From: Fictibacillus phosphorivorans
GTDB taxonomy: Bacteria > Bacillota > Bacilli > Bacillales > Fictibacillaceae
Direction of reading: 5' to 3'
DNA: 64,000 nt
NCBI RefSeq assembly: GCF_023715845.1
Contig: NZ_JAMBOR010000001.1
Location: forward strand, 62,001 to 126,000
Part shown: positions 41,520 to 50,358 of the stretch, one piece after another
How the letters are laid out: each line of letters begins with the position of its first letter
How positions within the stretch are numbered: position 1 is the first letter of the stretch
The notes under the pieces: model-generated
Told to the model about the DNA's origin: nothing
Database searches by the model: none
What the model saw: the letters and a program-made list of their open reading frames with translations, nothing else
Program-made: the position numbers and the translations under genes

Positions 41520-42182
41520 ATGAAGTTTCTCCTCACATCTGCAGGCGTTAATAACAAAAGCATACACGACGCGCTAGTTGATATGTTGGACAAGCCCATT
41601 CCAGATTCCACTGCACTGTGCATCCCCACTGCAATGTATGGAGGAGGCGGACCAGGCGTGAAAGTTTGGAAGTTCATTAGCGGGAATACCGAGCACCCAA
41701 TGGTTAATTTAGGTTGGAAGTCAGTTGGCGTGCTAGAACTCACTGCGTTGCCAAGCATTGACAAAGAGCGCTGGGTACCGCTCGTAAAGGAAGCGGACGT
41801 CCTGTTGGTTTCAGGAGGCGACACTCTCTACCTAAGCCATTGGATGCAAGAATCTGGGTTAGCAGAGCTCTTACCGTCTCTACGCGCAGTATATGTGGGA
41901 ATGAGTGCTGGTAGTATGGTGATGGCACCTGAAATTGGTGAAATTTTTGTTGGCTGGACTCCACCAGATGGTGAGGATAAAGCGCTTGGTCTTGTTGATT
42001 TTGCCATGTTCCCACACCTTGATCACCCAATGCTGCCGGACAACACCATGGCTGCCGCAGAGAGGTGGGCAGCCGAGATAAAGGGGCCGGCATATGCCAT
42101 TAACGATGATACCGCCATTAAAGTAGTCGATGAAGAAGTCGAAGTTATCTCTGAAGGGCATTGGAAGCTATTCTCGCCTTGA
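41520..42182 (+). CDS. Peptidase E-like protein (S51 / type 1 glutamine amidotransferase-like)
   Basis: The 220-residue protein has LLTSAGVNN at the start, LLVSGGDTLYLSHW near residue 96 and the nucleophile elbow VGMSAGSMVM near residue 127. It is followed by FPHLDHP near residue 161. Peptidase E removes N-terminal Asp from dipeptides; relatives include cyanophycinase. The substrate here is unknown. The gene is visibly richer in G and C than its neighbours, a sign of possible transfer. AAGGAG lies 8 bases before ATG 41520. Confidence 0.85.
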   Translation: MKFLLTSAGVNNKSIHDALVDMLDKPIPDSTALCIPTAMYGGGGPGVKVWKFISGNTEHPMVNLGWKSVGVLELTALPSIDKERWVPLVKEADVLLVSGGDTLYLSHWMQESGLAELLPSLRAVYVGMSAGSMVMAPEIGEIFVGWTPPDGEDKALGLVDFAMFPHLDHPMLPDNTMAAAERWAAEIKGPAYAINDDTAIKVVDEEVEVISEGHWKLFSP

Positions 42183-42391
42183 AAATCTCTTCAGATTAAA
42201 GGGTAAATTCATTGTATAGCAATCTAGATGTTTCATTTATGCTAATTGGTGCGTCGATCTAAGAGGAAATACATCTTCCGCATCCGGCCAGAATGTTGAA
42301 GTTTAAATAAAAAGCCGGTTTTTTATCATACCTCCTTGATTAAAGAAGATATGATACTTGGTCTATTAGTTGAAACAACTGATTCTTATGA

Positions 42392-42721
42392 AAATATAGA
42401 GCGAATGAGCCTTTTATTCACTTTAAAAAGGGTCATTCTTTCCGCGAAGACACCGATGAATTATGTCAGAAGGCCGGGTTTACACCAAATATTGCCTGTG
42501 AAACAGATGACTCTAAGACATTAATAGAATTGGTTAAGTCGGGGATTGGAGTTGCGTTCTGGTTAGAAACTTTATTAGAAAAAGATAACTCCTTTCACCC
42601 TTTACGTATCATAGAGCCTATTTGTCAGCGTACCTATCAGTTAGCATGGTCCGAAAAACGTTATTTATCTTTAGCAGCACGTAAGTTTCGTGACTTGCTT
42701 ATCGAGCATTTCGCTAAATGA
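42392..42721 (+). pseudogene. LysR-type regulator, C-terminal remnant
   Basis: The frame open from 42392 reads EPFIHFKKGHSFREDTDELC, then ETDDSKTLIELVKSGIGVAFW, and ends in SLAARKFRDLLIEHFAK. This is the end of a LysR effector domain. The HTH part and about two thirds of the protein are missing. A stop (TGA 42389) closes the frame upstream. The rest of the 42183-43095 gap holds only the hairpin repeat below and no further gene. Confidence 0.75.
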
Positions 42722-42786
42722 TATCAAGGAGAAAGTCTGGATGCCAAAAGTTAAATGTTCATTTAAATAATTAAGCCCTAAAATCG

Positions 42787-42850
42787 AGTGCATTCCTGTA
42801 ATAAGAAATGCACTCTTTTTAATGAAAAGGCTAGATTGTGGAGTCTCTTT
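42787..42850. repeat. Hairpin repeat, copy 1 (GTGCATT...AATGCAC)
   Basis: GAGTGCATT pairs with AATGCACTC and T's follow. Together with AAAAGGCTAGATTGTGG downstream it matches the sequence at 54702-54756. Confidence 0.65.
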
Positions 42851-43095
42851 AAGTTAATTTACAAGAGCTGATTTCTCCATCATATGAAACTATCCTGGGT
42901 TAAAAAGGAAGTACAAGTTATAGTTAAGTTATGATTTTCTTTCTCCGTCAAGAGATTAAGTTACTCGAGACGGATCCTGCATTTGGGAATATTAGTTAGG
43001 AAAGAATGGAAGGGATTATTTTTAGAAGTAGGAGAATGGCTAATCTTAGAGAAATGATTAAGTAGAAAATAAAGAGCAAGGGGGATAACTTCAAC

Positions 43096-43545
43096 ATGAT
43101 GCCTGGGACGTTATATGAAACTCATGTAAAAACAAGGAATTTAGAAGTAGCCGTGGATTTTTATAAAAAGCTTGGCATGGATATCGCTTATACGATAGAG
43201 GAGAGAAGGGTAGCCTTCTTCTGGTTTGATAAAAATCAAAAAAAAGAGCAGATGTTAGGGGTATGGGAAGTGCCGGAACAAGAATTTCACACGAGTCATT
43301 TTGCCTTTAAGATTGGTTATGAGGAGATCAAGAACGCTCGGGAATGGTTATTAGAAAAAGGGATTGAACCGAGGGCGGCTTTTGGTTTGGAGCCGACAGA
43401 ACCCATGGTGCAAACTTGGACACCTACCGCCAATTTGTATTTTCGTGACCCTGACGGAAACTCATTGGAGTTTCTTTGCTTATTGCCAGAAGGTAAAAAG
43501 ACGGACAAAGATGTAATGCTGTTAAGCGAATGGGAGGCTTTATAG
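43096..43545 (+). CDS. VOC family protein (glyoxalase/bleomycin resistance fold)
   Basis: The 149-residue protein has one VOC unit: YETHVKTRNLEVAVDFYKKLGMD at the start, HFAFKIGYEEI near residue 66, and YFRDPDGNSLEFLCLL near 115. VOC proteins bind a metal and act as isomerases, dioxygenases or drug-binding proteins. The substrate cannot be told. AAGGGGG lies upstream; the start is ATG 43096 or ATG 43099. Confidence 0.85.
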   Translation: MMPGTLYETHVKTRNLEVAVDFYKKLGMDIAYTIEERRVAFFWFDKNQKKEQMLGVWEVPEQEFHTSHFAFKIGYEEIKNAREWLLEKGIEPRAAFGLEPTEPMVQTWTPTANLYFRDPDGNSLEFLCLLPEGKKTDKDVMLLSEWEAL

Positions 43546-43662
43546 TAAGGATGTTGAGACCAGAAATTAGGGATGAAATCCAAGATCGAATAAAAAGGCA
43601 AGAAGGATGGAAATCATCAATAATCCAGTGCGGTAATCAAAAAAGAATTAACGTCTTTTTTA

Positions 43663-43705
43663 GGGACATTATTCAACAACGTAGCAGTTTGTTGAATAAT
43701 GTCCC
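43663..43705. repeat. Perfect 17-bp stem hairpin with CAACAA...TTGTTG arms
   Basis: GGGACATTATTCAACAA (43663-43679) pairs fully with 43689-43705 around a 9-base loop. The core CAACAA-cGTAGCAG-TTGTTGAA recurs at 54029-54050 and 55083-55105. No T tract follows. Confidence 0.8.
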
Positions 43706-43811
43706 TTCGAATTGGTTGGAAACTTATTTAAATTAAAATCGTACAATTAGTTAAAGTAAGTGCATTCTTATGAATGAACGTATCCATATTTAGAAGAAGG
43801 AGGTGTAATGG

Positions 43812-43979
43812 ATGAAAACAGATTGGTATTGGTTACTAATATTCATTGCGATGATGACAACTGTTGGATTTCTATTGTTTGACAATATAGCTTCAAAGCT
43901 TATTTTTGGAATTGCAGTTGGTGGTATATTTGGTTGGATATTTATTTCCAAAAAACCTAATAAAAAAGATAATCAATGA
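43812..43979 (+). CDS. Small membrane protein, 55 residues, unknown
   Basis: ATG 43812 follows a strong AAGGAGGTG. The product has two hydrophobic helices (residues about 5-22 and 28-47) and a basic tail (SKKPNKKDNQ). I do not recognise the family. A hairpin (GTTGCGTTAA with TTAACGC) lies after it. Confidence 0.65.
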   Translation: MKTDWYWLLIFIAMMTTVGFLLFDNIASKLIFGIAVGGIFGWIFISKKPNKKDNQ

Positions 43980-44020
43980 TTCTTGTCTATCTGAATACAA
44001 ATTCCCTTTTTTTTGTGAAG

Positions 44021-44056
44021 GTTGCGTTAATCTTATAGGGGTTAACGCTATTTTTA
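44021..44056 (+). terminator. Terminator-like hairpin after the 55-residue gene
   Basis: GCGTTAAtc pairs with ggTTAACGC and TATTTTT follows. Confidence 0.6.
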
Positions 44057-44162
44057 TAGAATTTGTTAACGGAGCAGTTTAGTTGAACAATCATCATTAG
44101 CTTTTTTCATTTGGAGAAATTCCGATCAAAAATTTGATTTCATTAATTGGAGGTAAGCTTAG

Positions 44163-44912
44163 ATGAATATAAAATTTGAACCAAACAACGTCGTTATTAA
44201 ACTCTGTATAAGTGGGATGAACATGGAAGATGACGGAAATGTTGAAGGGGCCACCACGATGTTTCATCAAGCCTGGCACGAAGCAAAAGATGACTATGAA
44301 AGGTTTATTGCAGCTTATCATTTGGCTCGTATACAAAAAAGTATTACAGACAAATTGAAATGGATGGAAACCTCTTTACATTGTGCAAAAAATATAAATA
44401 ACGAGAATGTAAAGAGTGCATACTCAACCTTATATTTAAACATTGCCAAATGCTATGAGGAGTTGGGGGATTCTGAAAATGCAAAAAAAAATTATGCATC
44501 GTCAAATTCATATCTTGGTGCACCTTCTGATCAAGGTCCATTTTATCATGGAACAAAGGCAGATTTACAGGTTGGTGATTTGCTAACACCGGGTGGAAAT
44601 TCAAATTACAAAGCTGGTCTTAAAATGAATCACATTTATTTCACAGCTAATCCCAATGGTGCAGGACTCGCAGCAACATTAGCAAAAGGAGAAGGAAGAG
44701 AACGAGTTTATAAAATAGAACCAACAGGTGAATTTGAAAACGACCCAAACGTTACCGACAAAAAGTTCCCGGGTAACTTAACACGATCATATCGTTCTCA
44801 AGAACCTTTAAGAATTATTGGTGAAGAAACTGATTGGGCGAAACTGACGACTACGGAGCGAAGTGAATGGCGCAAAAATTTAGCCAAAAACAAGGGCGAA
44901 ATTATTAATTGA
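44163..44912 (+). CDS. arr: Rifamycin ADP-ribosyltransferase Arr with N-terminal TPR-like domain
   Basis: Arr enzymes inactivate rifamycins by ADP-ribosylation. Residues 125-249 are an Arr domain: GPFYHGTKADLQVGDLLTPG, NHIYFTA, FENDPNVTDKKFPGN and LTRSYRSQEPLRIIGE. H129, Y159 and D194 align with the active-site H19, Y49 and D84 of Mycobacterium smegmatis Arr. Residues 1-120 form helical repeats (MFHQAWHEAKDDYERFIAAYHLAR, and LNIAKCYEELGDSENAKKNYASS), TPR-like. A fused N-terminal helical domain is seen in some Bacillus Arr proteins. GGAGGT precedes ATG 44163. Resistance is predicted, not shown. Confidence 0.92.
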   Translation: MNIKFEPNNVVIKLCISGMNMEDDGNVEGATTMFHQAWHEAKDDYERFIAAYHLARIQKSITDKLKWMETSLHCAKNINNENVKSAYSTLYLNIAKCYEELGDSENAKKNYASSNSYLGAPSDQGPFYHGTKADLQVGDLLTPGGNSNYKAGLKMNHIYFTANPNGAGLAATLAKGEGRERVYKIEPTGEFENDPNVTDKKFPGNLTRSYRSQEPLRIIGEETDWAKLTTTERSEWRKNLAKNKGEIIN

Positions 44913-45134
44913 GCATATATCAAATGGAGTAAGTTAGTTATTTTTTTTGTTTGCAACAATTACTATATTACGAAGGGTGCGTTGATCCAAGAAGGATTAA
45001 TTCACTTTTTGATGAAGTTATTGAACAAATAAATGTAGCAGATCTGTTGGATTTTCTGAAAAAAGCGAAATTAAGTTTCAAACAAACCTTATGTGAATAC
45101 AAGTATTGAATATATCAGAAGGGAGGTACTCGAT
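44913..45134 (+). other. Gap with decayed hairpin and possible gene remnant
   Basis: GGGTGCGTTGATCC with GGATTAATTCAC (44976-45007) forms a degenerate hairpin. After it a short frame (LFDEVIEQINVADLLDFLKK) has a protein-like look without start or RBS, and may be a gene end or a decayed form of the CAACAA-GTAGCAG motif. Confidence 0.25.
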
Positions 45135-45572
45135 ATGAGAATCAATAGAATAGATCATGTGAGTATAAATGTAAACGATCTTTCAGCGGCGAAATCATTT
45201 TTTCTTGATTTAGGACTTGAAGTACAAGCGGAATGGGAAATGGATGGAGAACTGTTGGACAGAATAGTGGGGCTAAATGATGTTAAAACGGCTTGTGTAG
45301 GATTGGGGATGCCAGATGGTCAAGCATGGATAGAGCTAGTCAAATATTATTCGCCGTCAGATGGAAGAGATATTCAGCAACCTTTAGCAAACACACTAGG
45401 CATCAGCCATATTTGCTTAGCTGTTGAAGATATTGAAGCTATTGTTGCTAAGTTGAAAAAGAAGGGTACGGAAATCTTTAGTGATATACAGCAATATGAA
45501 GAAAGTTATAAGTTATGCTACGTTCGTGGTCCAGAGGGAATTATTTTAGAGTTGGCAGAGAAAATCAAATAA
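45135..45572 (+). CDS. VOC family protein (glyoxalase-like)
   Basis: The 145-residue protein has two half-units: RIDHVSINVNDLSAAKSFFLDLGLE at the start and GISHICLAVEDIEAIVAKLKKKG near residue 88. It ends with YVRGPEGIILELAEKI. This suits a methylmalonyl-CoA epimerase or glyoxalase-like enzyme, with unknown substrate. ATG 45135 follows GGGAGG; an in-frame start at 45093 has no RBS. It is not closely similar to the VOC protein at 43096. Confidence 0.85.
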   Translation: MRINRIDHVSINVNDLSAAKSFFLDLGLEVQAEWEMDGELLDRIVGLNDVKTACVGLGMPDGQAWIELVKYYSPSDGRDIQQPLANTLGISHICLAVEDIEAIVAKLKKKGTEIFSDIQQYEESYKLCYVRGPEGIILELAEKIK

Positions 45573-45611
45573 ATTGAATGGCATTTTATATGATTATAAA
45601 GATTTCTTCTT

Positions 45612-45654
45612 AAAACTATCGGGAGCGACTGTGGAAATTAGGTGATAGTTTTTT
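45612..45654 (+). terminator. Terminator after the second VOC gene
   Basis: AAACTATC pairs with GATAGTTT, followed by T's. Confidence 0.65.
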
Positions 45655-45700
45655 GCGGACAGTTTGGATAATAAGATAAATTCATAAAAAGGAGTAAATA

Positions 45701-45928
45701 ATGGAATTACTACCTTTGATTATATTGGTTACGATCGTCGTAGGAATAATTGGAATTATGGTATTTGTAATTAGCAATAAAAAGATTTTGGGAAGATGTA
45801 CAACGATACTATTAGGGTTATTGGCAGGTGTTAATTTGCAAGAATGGGCATTATTTTTAACTGCCATTACCGCAACACTTGTACTTGAAATCTATTATTA
45901 TAAAGCTGGACCAACTAAAAGTCATTAA
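45701..45928 (+). CDS. Small membrane protein, 75 residues, unknown
   Basis: The product has two or three hydrophobic segments (residues about 3-23, 33-44 and 49-66). AAAAGGAG lies 8 bases before ATG 45701. A terminator follows. I do not recognise the family, and the gene seems to stand alone before the mannitol operon. Confidence 0.6.
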   Translation: MELLPLIILVTIVVGIIGIMVFVISNKKILGRCTTILLGLLAGVNLQEWALFLTAITATLVLEIYYYKAGPTKSH

Positions 45929-45938
45929 TAATAGACTA

Positions 45939-45974
45939 GAAGCGTATCCACCTAATTTGGAATACGCTTTTTTT
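45939..45974 (+). terminator. Terminator after the 75-residue membrane protein
   Basis: AAGCGTAT pairs with AATACGCTT and T's follow. Confidence 0.8.
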
Positions 45975-46087
45975 ATTTCATATATTAAACATTTGAAGGT
46001 TCATCAGTTTTGATGAAATTTCGTATTTGAAAATCCGTTATTAAATTATGACAACATGATAATCGACAAAGTGTGCTTTTCTTTAAA

Positions 46088-46116
46088 TTGAAACCGTTTT
46101 TATGTAAACGTATTAT
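46088..46116 (+). promoter_or_regulatory. mtlA promoter with overlapping cre-like sites
   Basis: TTGAAA (46088-46093) and TATTAT (46111-46116) are 17 bases apart. TGAAACCGTTTTTA (46089-46102) and TGTAAACGTATTAT (46103-46116) resemble the CcpA cre consensus, which would give glucose repression. An MtlR site is expected upstream, but I could not place it. Confidence 0.6.
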
Positions 46117-46173
46117 AAATTTATAAGAGAAACAGAACCATTGATACATTTAGTTATGAGAGGAGTTATAAAT

Positions 46174-47589
46174 ATGTCGAACACAAAACCTGATGTTCGT
46201 GTACGCATACAGCGATTTGGAAGTTACTTAAGCGGTATGATTATGCCTAATATCGGTGCATTTATTGCATGGGGAATTATAACAGCGCTATTTATTCCGA
46301 CAGGATGGTTACCTAATGAGGATTTTGCTAAACTTGTCGGCCCAATGATTACGTATTTGCTTCCACTGTTAATTGGTTATACAGGTGGGAAAATTGTATA
46401 CGATGGCCGTGGTGGGGTAGTAGGGGCTACCGCAACGATGGGGGTCATTGTTGGATCAGATATTCCGATGTTCCTTGGTGCTATGATTATGGGACCTTTA
46501 GGCGGATGGTTGATTAAGAAAACGGACCAAGTGATCCAGCCAAGAGTTAAACAAGGTTTTGAAATGTTGGTCAACAACTTTTCAGCTGGTATCTTAGGTG
46601 GGATCCTAACTTTGGTAGCATTTAAGACGATTGGACCAGTAGTTGTTGCTTTAAACAAAACACTTGCTGCTGGTGTAGAAGTAATCGTTAATGCTGGTTT
46701 ACTGCCGCTGGCAAATATTTTTATAGAACCAGCCAAAATTTTATTCTTAAACAATGCAATCAATCATGGAATCCTTAGCCCGCTCGGTGCTGATGAAGCA
46801 GCTAAAGCTGGGAAATCAATTTTATTCTTACTAGAATCCAATCCCGGACCGGGACTTGGTATCCTGTTAGCATTTATGGTATTTGGTAAGGGTACTGCTC
46901 GTCAGACATCACCAGGTGCTGCAATCATTCACTTCTTTGGTGGAATTCATGAGATTTACTTCCCGTATGTCCTGATGAAGCCGATGCTGATCTTAGCTGC
47001 GATCGCAGGAGGAATCAGTGGTGTGTTTACGTTCACATTAATGAATGTAGGACTTGTAGCACCTCCTTCTCCAGGAAGTATCTTCGCCCTTATGGCGATG
47101 ACTCCAAAAGGTGGGAATCACCTTGGTGTATTACTAGGGGTACTTGTAGCAACAGCTGTTTCATTTGCGGTAGCTTCATTAATTTTAAAAACCAGCAAGA
47201 AACAAGAAGAAGACCTTTCGGATGCGACAGCTAAGATGGAAGAAATGAAAGGCAAGAAAAGCTCGGTTGGAGAAGCTCTACAAAAGGATAACGAAGAAAA
47301 AGAATTTAGCTTTGACAACGTTAATAAGATTATCTTTGCATGTGACGCAGGCATGGGTTCAAGTGCGATGGGTGCATCGATCATGAAGAACAAAGCGAAA
47401 AAAGCGGATCTTCAAATCGATATTACAAACACATCCATCAATAACATTCCAAGTGATGCCGATATTGTCATTACACATAAAGATCTGACACCACGAGCTA
47501 AAGAAAAGTTACCAACTGCCCATCATATTTCTGTTGATAATTTCTTAAACAGTCCAAAATATGATGAGCTCATTAAAAATTTAAAATAA
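46174..47589 (+). CDS. mtlA: PTS mannitol transporter, EIICB component
   Basis: MtlA imports mannitol and phosphorylates it to mannitol-1-phosphate. The 471-residue protein has the membrane IIC domain (residues 1-345, with FGSYLSGMIMPNIGAFIAWGIITALFIP, GGRG-like loop and FGGIHEIYFPYVL). The IIB domain (residues about 380-471) has the phosphorylated Cys in IFACDAGMGSSAMGAS, near residue 389. The IIA domain is a separate gene (mtlF), as in B. subtilis. ATG 46174 follows AGAGGAG; an upstream in-frame start at 46141 lacks an RBS. Confidence 0.95.
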   Translation: MSNTKPDVRVRIQRFGSYLSGMIMPNIGAFIAWGIITALFIPTGWLPNEDFAKLVGPMITYLLPLLIGYTGGKIVYDGRGGVVGATATMGVIVGSDIPMFLGAMIMGPLGGWLIKKTDQVIQPRVKQGFEMLVNNFSAGILGGILTLVAFKTIGPVVVALNKTLAAGVEVIVNAGLLPLANIFIEPAKILFLNNAINHGILSPLGADEAAKAGKSILFLLESNPGPGLGILLAFMVFGKGTARQTSPGAAIIHFFGGIHEIYFPYVLMKPMLILAAIAGGISGVFTFTLMNVGLVAPPSPGSIFALMAMTPKGGNHLGVLLGVLVATAVSFAVASLILKTSKKQEEDLSDATAKMEEMKGKKSSVGEALQKDNEEKEFSFDNVNKIIFACDAGMGSSAMGASIMKNKAKKADLQIDITNTSINNIPSDADIVITHKDLTPRAKEKLPTAHHISVDNFLNSPKYDELIKNLK

Positions 47590-47600
47590 TGATTAGATTT

Positions 47601-47639
47601 GTTGCTCTTGCCTATTGGGTGGGAGCAACACTTTTTTTG
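47601..47639 (+). terminator. Terminator after mtlA
   Basis: GTTGCTC pairs with GAGCAAC, followed by seven T's. It may only attenuate, since mtlR-F-D follow. Confidence 0.75.
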
Positions 47640-47807
47640 ATAAAACTACTCAATTTAGAAATGGCAACAACTAACTTGACTAAATTATATCTGGCTATTG
47701 TTGTATCAAGGGTTATAACACACTATCATTAGAAGTGTAAATAATAGTTGTCATCAACTTTTGCTCATACTAACAAAATGATCATTGATGAAGTGGAGTG
47801 AAAAGGG

Positions 47808-49907
47808 ATGTATATATCTGCGAGAGAACGAAAAATACTCGAATTTTTAATTACAAGAGATGAAGGCGCTACCGTTAAGGTGATTGCAGAAGCGTTATCT
47901 GTCAGTGCCAGAACGATCCATCGTGATTTAAAAGGTGTGGAAGATATCTTAAAAGAGTATGGATTGCAGCTTCATAAAAAGTCAGGGATCGGGATTCAAA
48001 TCACCGGAGATCAAGAAGCAAAAGAGAAGCTGGAACTGTTTATGTTCAACCTCGCACATAACGAATATACACCAGAGGAAAGGCAAATTATTATACTTTC
48101 TGAACTTCTTGAAGCAACAGAGCCAGTCAAACTCCTAGCATTAGCGAACGACATGAATGTGACGATTGCAACGATCAGCCATGATCTTGATAAGGTAGAA
48201 GAACGATTACATCCCTTTGAATTAACGGTTCTACGAAAACGTGGATATGGTGTTGAAATTATTGGATCAGAAACCGCAAAACGCAGAGCGATGAGCAAGC
48301 TGATCTATGAGAACATTAACGAGTTCGATCTTGTTTCGCTTCTCAAGGAGACCATTCAAAAGAAGGCTTCTAAAACGGTTGATACCATTACTGAACGCCT
48401 GTTAGGTCTCGTTAATAAGAAAAAAATCCTGATCATAGAGAAGCAGGTCGAACAGATCAAAAAAGACCTGCCTTACACGATCGCTGATAGTGCATATATC
48501 GGATTAGTGATCCACCTGGCACTTGCCATCGAGAGAATTGAACAGGGTGAATTGATCAAGTTTGATGATGAGCATCTTAAGAGTTTAAGTGAGTCTAAGG
48601 AATTTAAGTTAGCAGAAAAAATTGTGACCGGATTAGAAGAGGTGTTCCAGCTGGAAATCCCTCGAGGTGAAATCGGGTATATCACCATGCACCTGATGGG
48701 AGCTAAAATCCGTAAGTCACCTGATGACTTATTTGAAGAATCCGCTCTTCAAGTAGGGATGCTTGCTCAAAAGTTAATACAGTTCGTTAGTAAAGAAATC
48801 CAATTTGACTTAACCAATGACCCTTCTCTTTTTCAAGGATTAGTCGCACATTTACGGCCTGCATTATACAGGCTAAAGCAGAAGATGGGAATATCTAATC
48901 CACTGCTCTCTCGGATTGAAACGGATTACCGTGACTTATTCGTGGTCCTTGAAAAAGGCGTAAGAGAGATTTTTCCGGATATGACTGTACCGAAAGAGGA
49001 GATTGCTTATCTCGTCATGCACTTTGCTTCAGCTCTTATCAACAAAGAGGAAACCAAAGAGTTAAAAGCATTGGTGGTTTGTTCTAGCGGGATCGGAACA
49101 TCTAAAATATTATCAACGAAACTAGCGCGTGAAATTCCAGGATTAAAAACAGAAAGTGCATCACTATTTGAACTTGATCGCATTGCAAAGGATGACTTTG
49201 ACTTGATAATCTCGACTGTTGGCTTGAACAATTATAATCATGATTATCTTTTAGTCAGCCCATTGCTCTCAAATCATGAAATCGCAAGGGTTAAGAAGCA
49301 TTTACTTGAAAAAAAGGGAATCCGAAAAATTAAACGTGATAGGGAACAAAAGGTTAATAAGAATATAAGTTCTGAAGATTTCATCTATCAAATAGACAAA
49401 ATACAACGATACGCCAGTGCGATCTCAAAACTTCTAAATCAGTACAACATGTTAAAGATCACCGAACGACTTTCTGTTTCAGATGCTTTAGAGGTTTTAA
49501 TAAAGCCGCTAGCAGATAAAGGATCTGTAAGTGAAATAAATGGTGTCGTCCAGACTCTTTTAGATAGGGAAAAGACGGGTGGGCTCGGAATTCCGGGAAC
49601 ATCACTCGCTTTGTATCATACAAAAAGCGATCTAATCAATGAGATCAGTTTTACGATAGCACGATTATCACAACCCATAACCGTTAATGGAATGGACGGA
49701 TCTAAAGTTGGAATGGATACCATTCTGCTTATGTTGTCACCACTTGACACAACAGAGGAGTCATTAGAGGTCCTAAGCAACATCAGTTCCTTAATTATTA
49801 GGGACAAGCAATCCATAAATGTTTTTCAAAATGGTTCCGAAAATGAAATCCTGGACCTAATGGCTATGGAATGTAAAGAATTATATAAATCCAAATCAGA
49901 AATATAG
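47808..49907 (+). CDS. mtlR: Mannitol operon activator MtlR (PRD protein)
   Basis: The 699-residue protein has two N-terminal HTH units (VKVIAEALSVSARTIHRDLKGVE and VTIATISHDLDKVEERL). Two PRDs follow (HLALAIERIEQGE, EIGYITMHLMGA; HLRPALYRLKQ, EIAYLVMHFASAL). A GatB-like EIIB domain has Cys near residue 425 in VVCSSGIGTSKIL, and an EIIA-like domain has His near residue 603 in LALYHTKSD. Phosphorylation by the PTS at these sites sets activity in B. subtilis MtlR. It is placed between mtlA and mtlF, which fits the mannitol assignment. Confidence 0.93.
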   Translation: MYISARERKILEFLITRDEGATVKVIAEALSVSARTIHRDLKGVEDILKEYGLQLHKKSGIGIQITGDQEAKEKLELFMFNLAHNEYTPEERQIIILSELLEATEPVKLLALANDMNVTIATISHDLDKVEERLHPFELTVLRKRGYGVEIIGSETAKRRAMSKLIYENINEFDLVSLLKETIQKKASKTVDTITERLLGLVNKKKILIIEKQVEQIKKDLPYTIADSAYIGLVIHLALAIERIEQGELIKFDDEHLKSLSESKEFKLAEKIVTGLEEVFQLEIPRGEIGYITMHLMGAKIRKSPDDLFEESALQVGMLAQKLIQFVSKEIQFDLTNDPSLFQGLVAHLRPALYRLKQKMGISNPLLSRIETDYRDLFVVLEKGVREIFPDMTVPKEEIAYLVMHFASALINKEETKELKALVVCSSGIGTSKILSTKLAREIPGLKTESASLFELDRIAKDDFDLIISTVGLNNYNHDYLLVSPLLSNHEIARVKKHLLEKKGIRKIKRDREQKVNKNISSEDFIYQIDKIQRYASAISKLLNQYNMLKITERLSVSDALEVLIKPLADKGSVSEINGVVQTLLDREKTGGLGIPGTSLALYHTKSDLINEISFTIARLSQPITVNGMDGSKVGMDTILLMLSPLDTTEESLEVLSNISSLIIRDKQSINVFQNGSENEILDLMAMECKELYKSKSEI

Positions 49908-49919
49908 GAGTGTTTAGAA

Positions 49920-50357
49920 ATGGCAAAAGAAATCTTATCAGCAGAAAACATCTTATTGAATCAAAACTTTTCGAACAAAGAGGAAGCGATTAGAGGCACA
50001 GGGCAAGTTTTAGTAGACAAAGGGTATGTGGAAGCGGCATATATCGAAAAGATGCTTGAGCGTGAAGAGCTAACTTCAACATACATGGGTAACTTTGTTG
50101 CAATTCCTCATGGAACAGAAGATGCAAAGAAGTCTGTGAACGAATCAGGACTATCTATTCTACAAGTTCCAAGCGGAGTTGACTTCGGTGACGGTAATAT
50201 TGTAAAAGTATTGATCGGAATCGCTGGAAAAGACAACGAACACTTAGAGATCCTATCCCAGATCGCGATTGTATGTTCAGAGGAAGAAAACATCGAAAAG
50301 CTTGTAAATGCTAAATCAGCACAAGAGATTCTTGAACTATTTTCAGAGGTGAATTAA
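49920..50357 (+). CDS. mtlF: PTS mannitol EIIA component
   Basis: MtlF passes phosphate from HPr to MtlA. The 145-residue protein has the phosphorylated His in FVAIPHGTEDAKKSV, near residue 64. Further family marks are EREELTSTYMGN and IAGKDNEHLEILSQIA. It starts 12 bases after mtlR and ends one base before mtlD, so mtlR-mtlF-mtlD form a tight operon. Confidence 0.95.
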   Translation: MAKEILSAENILLNQNFSNKEEAIRGTGQVLVDKGYVEAAYIEKMLEREELTSTYMGNFVAIPHGTEDAKKSVNESGLSILQVPSGVDFGDGNIVKVLIGIAGKDNEHLEILSQIAIVCSEEENIEKLVNAKSAQEILELFSEVN

Positions 50358-50358
50358 G

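Noticed and set aside
43530-43736. A 68-codon open frame after the first VOC gene
   Set aside because: It begins inside the VOC gene, has no RBS of its own, and its second half is only the perfect hairpin read as codons.
44163-44530. TPR-like half of the Arr protein as a separate gene
   Set aside because: There is one uninterrupted frame, one RBS, and no internal start with an RBS before the Arr domain.
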